Origin: Pyrinomonadaceae bacterium
Lineage (GTDB): Bacteria > Acidobacteriota > Blastocatellia > Pyrinomonadales > Pyrinomonadaceae
Direction of reading: 5' to 3'
Assembly: GCA_026785925.1 (NCBI GenBank)
Contig: JAJAZE010000235.1
Span: forward strand, 1 to 37,325
DNA: 37,325 nucleotides
The translations under genes were made by a program, and so were the position numbers. Under the pieces are notes generated by a model. It had not been told where the DNA came from. It ran no database searches and was given only the letters and a program-made list of their open reading frames with translations. Positions 16,987 to 27,400 of the stretch are shown here, piece by piece; positions within the stretch are counted from its first letter, which is position 1, and each line of letters opens with the position of its first letter.

Positions 16987-18900
16987 ATGCGCCGGAAAAC
17001 TTCAAAAAAAATTATCAGTCTCGGATTAATCATCGTCCTGACGATTTTCGGTTTGGAAATTTTCCGCGCCCATCAATCCGCCCGTCAAAGCCTGTCCGCA
17101 GAACGCGCCCGCCTTGTGGAACAAAACAGCGTCGCGTTTGTAAAAACGCGCCTCACTCCTCAACCATCGAACGATGTCCGCATTTGGCAAAATTTTTCGG
17201 ACACCAGAGCTTTTAGCAAATATCGAGATTCATATTTTGCGGCGACCGGCGGCGGTTTGGTGAAATACTCTTTGGGCGGAGAGATTCTCAAACATTACAC
17301 GGTTCTCGACGGATTGCCGGAAAGCGATTTGACCGCGCTGGCGATTTTCGGCGAAAAACTTTTTATCGGCACACGCACCAAAGGTTTGTTGGAATTCGAC
17401 GGCGAAACTTTCACGCGATACGAATGGAGCGACCGCCGGGCGCAAACCGTGACCGCGCTGTTAAATGACAGTGGAAACAGACTTTTAATCGGAACTTTCG
17501 GCGGCGGTCTGCTCGAATTCGGCGGCGCGGATTTCCGTGAAATAAAAGCCGGGCATCAACAAATAAAAGCCGTCGTTTTCCTGGCAAAAGACGACGATCA
17601 ACTCTACGTCGGAACTTTCGATAACGGATTGTGGATTTACGACCAAGCCCGCTGGACGCAATTTACAACCGGCGAAGGACTCGGTTCAAACCGCATCGTC
17701 GGCATCGCGCGGCAGCCCGAAAATCTGCTCGTCGCCACGGATTTCGGACTGTCAATTTTAGAAGCGAATAAATTTCGGACGCTGGAAATTTTGCCCGCGC
17801 TTTCGAGTCTGGTCAAATTTAACAGCCGCATTTTTCTAACCCGTGATAACGGCGAAATTTTTATTTACGACGAATCAAATGGGAACGCGGGCGGCTCGCC
17901 GATGCCGTTTGGTGCAAAGCACTCGAACAAAACGAATGCGCGTTTCACCGTCGCGGGCGAAAAGCTATTTTTACTTGGAAACGCGGGCGTTTTTTCCTTC
18001 GACGATAATAAATTCGCCGCGTTCGGCGATTCCGCGCACAAAAATTTAACCGACAATTTCGTCTCGGCGACGGCGATTGACCGGCGCGGCAATCTGTGGG
18101 CGGGAACATTCCGGCGCGGCATTGACGTTTTAGCCGCCGATGGAAAACTTTTGACTCATCTCGAAACCGAAACTCTGCGGGAAATCAATTTTTTGCAGGC
18201 GAATGGCGAAGGCGTTTCCGCCGCGACGACGCAGGGACTTTTCCAAATCAAATTCGATTTCTCTGACACCGTTTTCGATAAAACCAAAGGTTTGCCGACC
18301 AACGCGATCACTCATATTTCCGACGGCGTGATCGCCACGGCGCGAGGTTTGGTTTTCACCGGCGAAGGTGCGCCGCGAATTCTCTCAGCCGTCAATCGTC
18401 TGCCCAATAACAGCGTTTATACAACGCTTAAAATCGGCGCGGCGGTTTATGCCGGAACGCTTTCCGGGCTGGCGCAAATCGAGAACGAAAAAGTCGTGCG
18501 CGTCTGGCAGGATTCCAATTCAAATCTGGCAACTAATTGGGTGACGGCACTCGTTTTTGCCAATGAAAGAATTTTCGTCGGAACTTACGGCGGCGGAGTT
18601 TTCGAGCTTTTGCCGTCCGGCGAAATTCGCTCGTTCGCCGCTGAAACCGGAAAATTCGTCGTCAACCCGAACGCGCTGGCGACGGACGGCAAAAGGCTTT
18701 ATGCCGGAACTCTGGAAGGCACGAAAGTTCTGGATTTACAAACTCAAAAATGGACGAACGTGAGTAAAATTTTGCCGTCGGAAACGGTGATGAGCGTGGC
18801 GACCGATCAAGAAACGGTTTATTTCGGAACGGCGAGCGGCATCGCGGCAATCAGGAAAAGTTACTTTGAAAATGTGGAGCGCGAAGATGACAATTTTTAG
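16987..18900 (+). CDS. Membrane-tethered Reg_prop-like beta-propeller protein
   Basis: The 637-residue protein has an N-terminal helix (about 8-27, KIISLGLIIVLTIFGLEIF) that anchors or exports it. Blade repeats fill the rest, with recurring cores such as LFIGTRTKGLLEFDGETF, LLIGTFGGGLLEFGG, IFVGTYGGGVFELLPSG and YFGTASGIAAI. These resemble the sensor blades of the histidine kinase just upstream, but the protein lacks any kinase part. The start at 16987 follows GTAGGTGT, a modest ribosome binding site. Its 3' end overlaps the next gene by 14 bases. It is the first gene of a four-gene operon. A ligand- or partner-binding role outside the membrane is likely; the partner is unknown. Confidence 0.88.
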   Translation: MRRKTSKKIISLGLIIVLTIFGLEIFRAHQSARQSLSAERARLVEQNSVAFVKTRLTPQPSNDVRIWQNFSDTRAFSKYRDSYFAATGGGLVKYSLGGEILKHYTVLDGLPESDLTALAIFGEKLFIGTRTKGLLEFDGETFTRYEWSDRRAQTVTALLNDSGNRLLIGTFGGGLLEFGGADFREIKAGHQQIKAVVFLAKDDDQLYVGTFDNGLWIYDQARWTQFTTGEGLGSNRIVGIARQPENLLVATDFGLSILEANKFRTLEILPALSSLVKFNSRIFLTRDNGEIFIYDESNGNAGGSPMPFGAKHSNKTNARFTVAGEKLFLLGNAGVFSFDDNKFAAFGDSAHKNLTDNFVSATAIDRRGNLWAGTFRRGIDVLAADGKLLTHLETETLREINFLQANGEGVSAATTQGLFQIKFDFSDTVFDKTKGLPTNAITHISDGVIATARGLVFTGEGAPRILSAVNRLPNNSVYTTLKIGAAVYAGTLSGLAQIENEKVVRVWQDSNSNLATNWVTALVFANERIFVGTYGGGVFELLPSGEIRSFAAETGKFVVNPNALATDGKRLYAGTLEGTKVLDLQTQKWTNVSKILPSETVMSVATDQETVYFGTASGIAAIRKSYFENVEREDDNF

Positions 18901-21376
18901 AAGCGGAACACGAAAGAATAAAGAAAATTTAACCGCCGATAAACGCCGATGGACACGGATAAAAACCAAAAATTATCGATGTTTAGCTGCGTCCATCGGC
19001 GATTTTATTTCCCGAAAATCCCTGTTTATCCCTGCCATCCCTGTAAATTTTCTTCCTCTGCGCTTTTGCGTCTCCGCGCTGAAAGTTCTGCTGATTTTTT
19101 CGGTCGTCTCCGCTCAAACCGGCGTGCTGATTCCGTCTTCTTTGTCCGACCAGCCCGACCCGAAAGTTTTGTCGCTTGCCGTGATGAACGTGGACATTTT
19201 GATTGATAATCAACAAGCGACGGTGCGCGTCGTGCAGATTTTCGACAATCACACCGGGGGAACTCTCGAAGGCAAATATCTTTTTGCCCTACCGCCGACG
19301 GCTTCGGTCGCGGATTTTGCCGTCTGGGACAATGACTTGCGAATTCCGGGCGTGATGATGGAAAAACGCCGCGCCAACAAAATTTATGAGCAGATCAAGC
19401 AGCAGAAAATTGATCCCGGACTGCTTCAGCAGGACGACGAACACGGCGGAAACTCGGCGTTTTCCGCCAAGATTTTTCCGATTAACGCATACGGAACCAA
19501 GCGTTTGGAAATGGAATATACCGAAACTTTGCCGGTCGAAAATTTGCAGTCGCAGATAACATTTCCGTTAAAACCGGCTTACGGCGCAGCGCAGCGCGTC
19601 GGCGAGTTGAATTTGCGGCTTCGCGTTCTGAGCGATCACGAATTTACGCCCGTTACATCGAACGCCTATCCGATGCAGATTATAAAGCGCGAGAAGAACG
19701 AATTCGTCGGCGAATATCACGCGCAGAACGTCGAATTAAAAGAAGATTTCGCTTTTAATTACAACCTGAATATCAACGAAAATGCTGTTTCCGTCATCGC
19801 TTATCGCGCTCCCGAAACGATTTCCGTTTATGATTTGCGTAATCCGCTCGCCGCCGACCGGAAAGCCGACGGTTATTTTCAAGCCCAAGCCGTTTTTGCC
19901 CGTCATAATCAGGCGCAAACGGAGCCGAAACGCCTGGTTTTAATGCTCGATACTTCGCTTTCGATGTATGGCGACAAATTGGCGCGGGCGGTCGAAGCGG
20001 TTGATTTTTTTCTGCACGACTTAACCGCGCAGGACAAATTCAATCTCGTTTTATTTAATGACGAAGTTAAAACTTTTTCCGTTCGTCCGGTGACGGCAGA
20101 TGCCCGAAACGTCGAAGAAGCGATGGATTTCATTCGTCATTCGATGCTCGGCGGCGGCACGAATCTGAAAAAAGCGTTTGAGAAAGCCGTCGAACAAAGC
20201 GATTTTTTCACCGATGCCGCGCCGAAAATAATTTTAATTTCCGATGCCAATCCGACGCTCGAAACCGTGCAGACGAAAAACATCGCCGCCGTTTTTGAAA
20301 AGTCCAATGCGAAACTTTTCGCCTTCGCGCTCGGAGCTGATGTTAATGAAAATCTTTTGAAAGAACTAACGGGCAAAACCCAAGGCTTCTACGCGCAAGC
20401 CCGCGAAACCGAAGACATCGCGCTCGGACTGCAAATATTTCTCGAAAAATTAAGCTCGCCGTCCATCGCCGACCTCAAACTTTTTTCGGCTGATGATGCA
20501 AATCTCTACGATATTTACGCGACCGGCAAAACGGCTTTCGCCGGATCGAGCCTCGCTTTTGTCGGACGCTTCCGCCAGCCGAAACTGCAAAACATCGAAA
20601 TCAGCGGCGATTTCGGCACTGACCGATTAAAACTGGCGCGGGCAATTGCGCTGCCCGAACGCGACGAGACGCATTCGTTTCTGCCCAGAGTTTGGGCAAA
20701 GGCGCGAATCAGTTGGCTTTTGCAATTGATGAACGAAGGCGGCGAGCGTGAAGATTTCATTCAGGAAATCATCGCGCTTTCGGAAAAATATAAAATCGTT
20801 TCGCCTTACACGGCGTTTATCGCCGCGCCGCGCGCGCTGCTTCGCCCGCGCCTGATTCAGCCGGGCGATCCGGTAATTCGCGTCAAAGCGGATGAATCAA
20901 TCACGGAAATTTTCGCCGTTTTGCCGTTCGGGGAAACTCTGCCGCTGACATTTTTGGAGGCGGAAAAAGTTTGGGAAACGCGCTTTCTCGCGCCCGTCTG
21001 GATGACGGACGGCAGCTACCGATGTCGGTTGCTGCTGCGCGATAAAAACGGCGGTGGTTACGAAGAAACGAAAACTTTCGTTATTGACAGCCGCGCTCCG
21101 AAACTGAAAATCAGCCTTGAAAACCAAACATTTCGAGCGGGCGCAACGATCAAATTAAAAGTTTCCGCCGATAGCGACACGAACCGTTTGACGGCGCGAA
21201 TTTACGGGGCAAAACCCGTGTCGCTGCGCTGGTCAAATGACGAAAAGGCGAACGTCGGAGTTTTGCAGATTCCCGAAAATCTGGCATCGGGAAAATACGT
21301 TCTGACCGTCACGGCGGAAGATTTCGCGCACAACCAGGCGACTGAAGAAATGCGAATCGAGATTCTGGGAAGTTAG
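18887..21376 (+). CDS. VIT plus VWA domain secreted protein
   Basis: From ATG at 18887 the product has 829 residues; an in-frame ATG at 18866 would add seven. GGAG lies about 8 bases before the chosen ATG. Residues 1-55 are encoded by repeat-like DNA. A hydrophobic signal-like stretch follows (LKVLLIFSVVSAQTG). The VIT domain comes next (DQPDPKVLSLAVMNVDILID to about 200, with YLFALPPTASVADF), then a VWA domain with an intact metal site (LMLDTSLSMYG and GGGTNLKKAF). The C-terminal part has Ig-like strands. VIT-VWA proteins are related to inter-alpha-trypsin inhibitor heavy chains and bind other proteins. It overlaps the propeller gene, and the giant TPR gene starts 28 bases after it. Confidence 0.9.
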   Translation: MTIFRSGTRKNKENLTADKRRWTRIKTKNYRCLAASIGDFISRKSLFIPAIPVNFLPLRFCVSALKVLLIFSVVSAQTGVLIPSSLSDQPDPKVLSLAVMNVDILIDNQQATVRVVQIFDNHTGGTLEGKYLFALPPTASVADFAVWDNDLRIPGVMMEKRRANKIYEQIKQQKIDPGLLQQDDEHGGNSAFSAKIFPINAYGTKRLEMEYTETLPVENLQSQITFPLKPAYGAAQRVGELNLRLRVLSDHEFTPVTSNAYPMQIIKREKNEFVGEYHAQNVELKEDFAFNYNLNINENAVSVIAYRAPETISVYDLRNPLAADRKADGYFQAQAVFARHNQAQTEPKRLVLMLDTSLSMYGDKLARAVEAVDFFLHDLTAQDKFNLVLFNDEVKTFSVRPVTADARNVEEAMDFIRHSMLGGGTNLKKAFEKAVEQSDFFTDAAPKIILISDANPTLETVQTKNIAAVFEKSNAKLFAFALGADVNENLLKELTGKTQGFYAQARETEDIALGLQIFLEKLSSPSIADLKLFSADDANLYDIYATGKTAFAGSSLAFVGRFRQPKLQNIEISGDFGTDRLKLARAIALPERDETHSFLPRVWAKARISWLLQLMNEGGEREDFIQEIIALSEKYKIVSPYTAFIAAPRALLRPRLIQPGDPVIRVKADESITEIFAVLPFGETLPLTFLEAEKVWETRFLAPVWMTDGSYRCRLLLRDKNGGGYEETKTFVIDSRAPKLKISLENQTFRAGATIKLKVSADSDTNRLTARIYGAKPVSLRWSNDEKANVGVLQIPENLASGKYVLTVTAEDFAHNQATEEMRIEILGS
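18931..19080. repeat. Dispersed-repeat DNA inside the 5' end of the VIT-VWA gene
   Basis: CGCCGATGGAC (18944-18954) has a perfect inverted copy GTCCATCGGCG (18991-19001). The wording around it (GATAAACGCCGATGG, CCCTGTTTATCCCTGCC, CTCTGCGCTTTTGCGTCTCC) is of the intergenic-repeat type, similar in style to 9285-9320. Here it lies in frame within coding sequence. Assignment as repeat is by style and inverted structure; copy number was not measured. Confidence 0.55.
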
Positions 21377-21404
21377 CAAATAGACCGGCGGTTATTAAAA
21401 CAGG

Positions 21405-24400
21405 ATGAACAGGATGTGCAGGATTAAAATAAACATAAAAACGCGGATCAACGAAAAACTTTTGCGCCATCTAACGGCTAACTTTTTCACTCTTTCACTT
21501 TTCCGCGTGTCCGCTTTCAAATGTTTGTTGAGGTTCATCGGCGGTTTCATTCTGCTTGCTTGTTTTCTGCTGCCGCCGGAATTTTCCGAAGTCGCCGCCG
21601 AAGAGAACAGCGTCGAGCAACAAATTGAAACGGCACTTTTCACGAAACAGGAATTTTTCGGCGCGGAAGCGATTGTTCCATTTCCGACCGCTGAAGCGCG
21701 GGAGAATTTGACCGAATTACAAAGCCGATTTCCCGACGACGCGAAAATCCGGCGAAAACTCGCTGAATTCGACGAAAAGCTCGGCAATTTCGACGCGGCG
21801 GAAAAACGCCTCGCGCAGTCAGCCGAAATTAGTCAGGCGAATCTCGAAAATTTAGCCGCTTTTTATAATCGCCGCGCCCGTTTTGACGATGAAGCGAAGG
21901 TTTTGGAAAAACAATTGTCGGCGACCGAAGACGCGGACGAAAAGGCGGCGATTTTTTCGCGTTTGATTGAAACGGCGCGGCTTCACGACTTGGGCGCATA
22001 TCTCGAACCGGCGTTTTATGAGCAATTCCTTGAAAAAAATCCGGCGATTTACCCAATTTTCGAGCAGTTGATCGAACGCTTTTCCGAAGAACAAAATTAC
22101 GCCGAAGCTCTGAAATTTACCCGGCAGGCAAAGAATAATTTCCCCGAAAAACAAAGCGTGCTGCTCGAAAAAGAGATTTCCCTGCTGCTTGAAATGAACA
22201 AAGCGGGCGAAGCCGAAGAAATTTATCGCGCGTCTTTCGATCCGTTTTGGTCGGACGAAGAAACGAGCAAGTTTTACGAATTTCTCAGCGGACAAAATCG
22301 TCTGCGAGCATACGGCGCGGAGCTTAAGCGAGATTTTCGCGCTCGTCCGGCGGATTTTCAGACGGCGATTCGGCTGGCTCATTATCAAAAATATGACGGC
22401 GAACCGGCTGCGCCAATCGTTCGGCAACTGGAAAAATATAAAAAAAGCTGGACGGCGGACGAACTCTTGACGGCGGCGCGATTTTCCATCGGGGAAAACG
22501 AAGGCGATTTGGCTTCGCGGTTTCTTTACACGCTTTTTCTGCGCGATGATTTTAAGACGGACAAAGCGGCGCGGGCGCGGGTTTTATATCAGCTTTTCGA
22601 GATATTTTCCGATGCCGAACGGCAAAAACTTTCTCTGGTCAAAGGCGATTTGCGTTTTTATGAAGATGTCGCCAAAGCCGATACGAGTCCGGGCATAGCG
22701 ACGGGCGTGCTTTCGCTGATTTTTTCCGACGCGAATATCAAAGGCGAATTTGCGGAAAAAGAAAAAGAAGCGAACAAACTTTTCAATCGCGCTGCCGCTT
22801 ACCGGCTGTTTTCGGCGTATAAAGAAGAATTTCCGACCGCGCCCGAAACAGCGCAGATGTCTCTCGATCTGGTGCGGCTTTACGCGGCGGCGGGCGAGGC
22901 GGAAATTGCCGCCAAGACGCTGCTCGAATTCGAGCGGAGCTACGAAAAAGCGGACGATTACGCGAGCGTTGCGCTGAAACTCGCCGACGCTTTCGCGGCG
23001 ACCGGACAAACGGAAAAGACGCGCGAAATTTATCAAAAGATTTTGGATTACGCGGGCAAAAACGAAAAAATGCTCGCGGCTAAAAACGACCCTCCGATTT
23101 CTAACGACGGCATCAACATTCCAGTCAAAAAAACCGGCGACGAGCGCGAAGTTTATGCTGACGGCGATGAACCGCCAGCCGCGTTCCGCGATTATTTAGG
23201 CGAACCGATGAAGCGTGTTTATTATCGCCCGACACTCGAAAAATTCGTCGCTTCCCTTGTCAAAGATCAACAAACGGCGGAAATTCTCGCGCTTTATTCG
23301 CGGGAAATTTCCAAATATCCGAATCAGGAATGGCTTTACGAAAAACGGCTCGAATGGCTGCGGCAGACTAATTTGACGGAAGAGGAATTGCAGGTCTACC
23401 GCGCCGCCTTAGACCGTTTCCAAACCGATGCGTGGCGCGATAAATTGGCGCGTTGGTATTTGCGGGAAAATCGAAAAGCCGATTTTGCCGGATTTTCGAC
23501 TTCGATCACCGAAAAATTAAACGACGAAAAAATTGAAAAGTATCTGAAGGAATTTGCCGCCTCAGGCGTTTCCGCGCCGGATTATGACAAGGAGATTTAC
23601 CGCCAACTTTATTTGACGGCGCACGAGCGTTTTCCGCAGAACATCGCTTTCGTGCGCGGTTTGCTGGAGTTTTATAGAACGAATAAGCGCGAGCAGGAAT
23701 GGCGCGATTTAGCCGCCCGCTATTATTTTGCGGCGGCGGAAGTTCGCGGGCAATTTCTCGACCATTTGGCTGAAACCGGCGAACTGCGCCGATATTTGGC
23801 GCAGGCAAACGGCGAAACTCCGATTTATAAATTATTTCGCGCCGATGCCGCCGCGCGTCTTTCCGACTTCGAGTCGGCGGTCGGCATCTACCGCGAATTA
23901 AATCTTATTTATCCGAACGAAACCGAATTTTCCGAACGATTGGTAAATTTCACGCGCTCATTCGGACAAAAAGACCGGGTTTTTTTAAGCGAAGCGGCGC
24001 ACATTTCGCAATCGCAGGCGGATTTTGCGCCATCTTCAAATGTCCGCTTGACCGAAGCCGGAGAAATCCGCGCCGAACTCGGCGATTACGCCAAAGCCGG
24101 CGAAAATTGGGAAAAGCTGGTTGAAACGGCGCGGGGAACGCGGGAAGTTTATTTGGAAACGGCGACGGTTTATTGGGATTATTTTCAGTCTGAAAAAGCG
24201 CGGCAGACCATTGGAAAACTGCGCGAAAAGGAACAGGACGGAACGCTTTACGCCTTTGAAATGGGCGCGATTTACGAAGGCGAAAAAAACGAGCGACAGG
24301 CGATTGACGAATACGTCAAAGCCTTAGACACGACGCGCCGCGACGAAGTGCAGAAATCGAAAGCGCAAAATCGGCTTGCCGCTTTAGCCGGAAAACCGCC

Positions 24401-27400
24401 GTCGGCGAACGCGATCAATTTATCTTTTCAAAAAGAAGTTTCACGCCGGAAAGACGCATCATTTCTGATTTTGGCTTACGCCGAAGTTCTCAGCCGGACT
24501 AATCAAACGAAACAGGCAGAGAATCTGCTGAACCGGCAAATAAACGTCAGTCGTTCGCTCGATTTTCTCGAATCAGCCCGCGAATTTTACTCCGCCGATG
24601 AAAATGTTTCCGGCGAGCAAATTACTCTGCGGCGTTTAGCCGAAGTCGCCGCTAACCCGCGCCAAACGATTCAATATAATCTGAAATTGGTCGAAAGTTT
24701 CCGTCAAAATCGTGAGCGCGACGCGGCAAAATCCGCGTTGGATAATTTGACGCGGCGATTTCCCTCCAACTACGGCGTTTTGACCGAAGCGGCGACGATT
24801 TACCGGCGTTTGGGTTTTGACGATGCCGCCGTCAATGTTCTGCAAAGCGGTGTCAATCGCGGCAAAGGAGAGTATCGAAAGATTTTCGCCCAAAAACTCG
24901 CCAAACTTTTTATCGAATTAAACCGGCTCGATTCCGCCGAAGCGATTTTGTCGAAGCTGCACATCGAAAATAAAACGGACACGGAAATTTTTCGCGCTCT
25001 GGCAAGTGTTTATGTGCGGCAAACAGATGCGGTGAATCTGCGGCGCGTTTTTGCCGAAACCGCTGCGTCGCTCAAAGAATCGGATTTAGAACGGCGCGAA
25101 TTAAACCGTATGCTCGCCGATTTGAGCCGCCAGATGATTGACGCTTTCACGCGGCTCGGCGATTATCCGTCGGCGGTCGAACAATTTATCGAAACAATCA
25201 ATCACAACGCCGACGCGGAAGCGGAAGCAGCCGCCGTCGAAAGCGCGATTGTCTATGTCAGGCGCTACGGCGGCGCGGACACGCTGCTCGCCTATTACGA
25301 AAATTTATCGCGGCAGTCTTTTAAAAATTATCGCTGGAACGTCGTTTTGGCGAAATTGTATCAGGCGAAGAACGACCTTCCCAAAGCCGTCGAAAATTAT
25401 CATTCGGCAATCGTCAATCAACCGGAAATGACGGAACTTTACCTCGCCGTCGCCGAACTCGAAGTGAGCCGCACCAATTACGACGAGGCGGTCAAAAATC
25501 TCGATACGGTTTTAGAATTGACCGGCGACGCGCCCGAAATCGTCAAGCGAAAAATCAAAATTCTGGAAAAATGGGACAAATCAGCCGAAGCCGAAGCGTT
25601 AAAAGCCACGCTTCCCGCCGAGCAGAAGCCGCCGGAAATAACTTTGTTCGAGCAGGCGGAAAAATCGAAAGACGCGGAAAAATCCCGCGAGCTTTACCGC
25701 GCCGCCTTTGCCGAGTTAAGCGAAAATCCGCTCGGCGGCGAATTCTTAAAAGCCGCCGACATCAACGGATTTGTCCAAACGACGCGCGAAGTGAGATCGC
25801 TCGACCTGCTCAACGAAGAACTTTGGCGGCTTCGTGGGAAATTGATTCAAATCGCCGACGAAGCCGGTTCGGTCAACGCGGGCGAAGCCGGACGCAGACT
25901 TTCGATTTTAGACGGCGCAATCGTCGAATCGGTCGGCTCATTGGCGAAAAAAGCGGCGACCGACGACGAACTCGAAAAACTGCACGAGTTTTTAGCGGGG
26001 AAAATTGACGCGGCGAGTTTAGCTTCCGATTCGCGCCAAACCGTTTCGCTCGTGCAGAATATCAGCCGCAAAATCGGGTTTGGCGATTTGGAGGAAAAGA
26101 TTCTGCGGAAAAAGTTAAGCGAAGTGAATTCGGCAGCCGACCGGGAAATTCATCTGCGAAATCTGGTCAATTTTTACAACGAGCGCGGCGCGTTTCAAAA
26201 GACTTTCGAGCTATTAAACGAATATGAAACCGGCGATTTGCCGCTGGCGGCGGACGCGGCGCGGCTGGTCGGAAACGGTGAAAAAGAACTCGAAATCTTG
26301 AGAAAAATTTATTGGGAAAAAGGCGCAGCACCGGAAATTGGAGAAAACGAAAACGTCACGCGCTATTTGGAAATTCTCGACCGGACAAACCGAGCCGAAC
26401 TCGTCTCTTTAACCGAAAAATCTTCGCGCTATCAACTTCAGTTAGTCAACTTTTTGCTCGGCAGAGGCGAGCGGCAACCGGCGCATCAGGCGATTAAAAA
26501 CGTCGATTTGCCGGATGCCTGGAAGGTTTCCAGAAACGCCGAAACGAGTCTCGCGCTCAAAGAATTCGGTGAAGCCGACGAGTGTTATTTTTGTGAAGCC
26601 TTACAGCTTGCCGCAATCGGCGAACTCGTGCGCCAAACGCCCGATAAAAAAAGTTTTTTGATCAACGACGATTGGTTTCGGCTGACCAAACAATACGGCG
26701 AATGGCTCGACGAGTCGAAGGAGAAAAGTGCTGCGCCCGCCAAATACACGGCGGCGATGACGGAAAATCGCCCGCTCGATATGGGCGAACAGTTCAAACT
26801 CGGCACGTTTTATCTGCAAAAAGGCGATTCTAAACAGGCAATCGAACATTTTCTTTTAACGCTCGAATTGAGTCCCGACGACCAATCTGCGCTGGCGCAT
26901 CTCGGCGCGGCTTATTATTTAAATGGCGAAAAAGCGGACGCGGAAAAAATTTGGCGGCGATTGCTCGCCGACCAAACGATTTCTGATTACTCGATTTATT
27001 TTCAAACGCTGCAAAATTTCGGTTTGGCGGAAAAAGCGCAAGCGGACGTTTTCCCGATTTCAGTCGCTTATTTGAAAAAAAACCAGAACGATTTGGAAGA
27101 ATTTATCAAGTTAGTTCGACTGATCGCCGCTTCTTTCGACTCGGAAAAAGCGAGGGCTGATTATTTTCTCAAAATCTGCCGCGCCGTTCCGAATGATTCG
27201 CGGCTGGCGAAAAACCTTTTGAGCGAATCTTTGATCGGCGAAGATCAAGCACATTTGTTTTATGAAATTCTGATGAAAAATGCGGACGCGGCAAGCGGCG
27301 GAGATTCCGATTACGAATACGTTTCCGTTCGGCAAAGAACTTTGAACGCGGACGAAGCCGAAGCGATTTTCGATCAGGAAAACGATTATCAAACTGTGCG

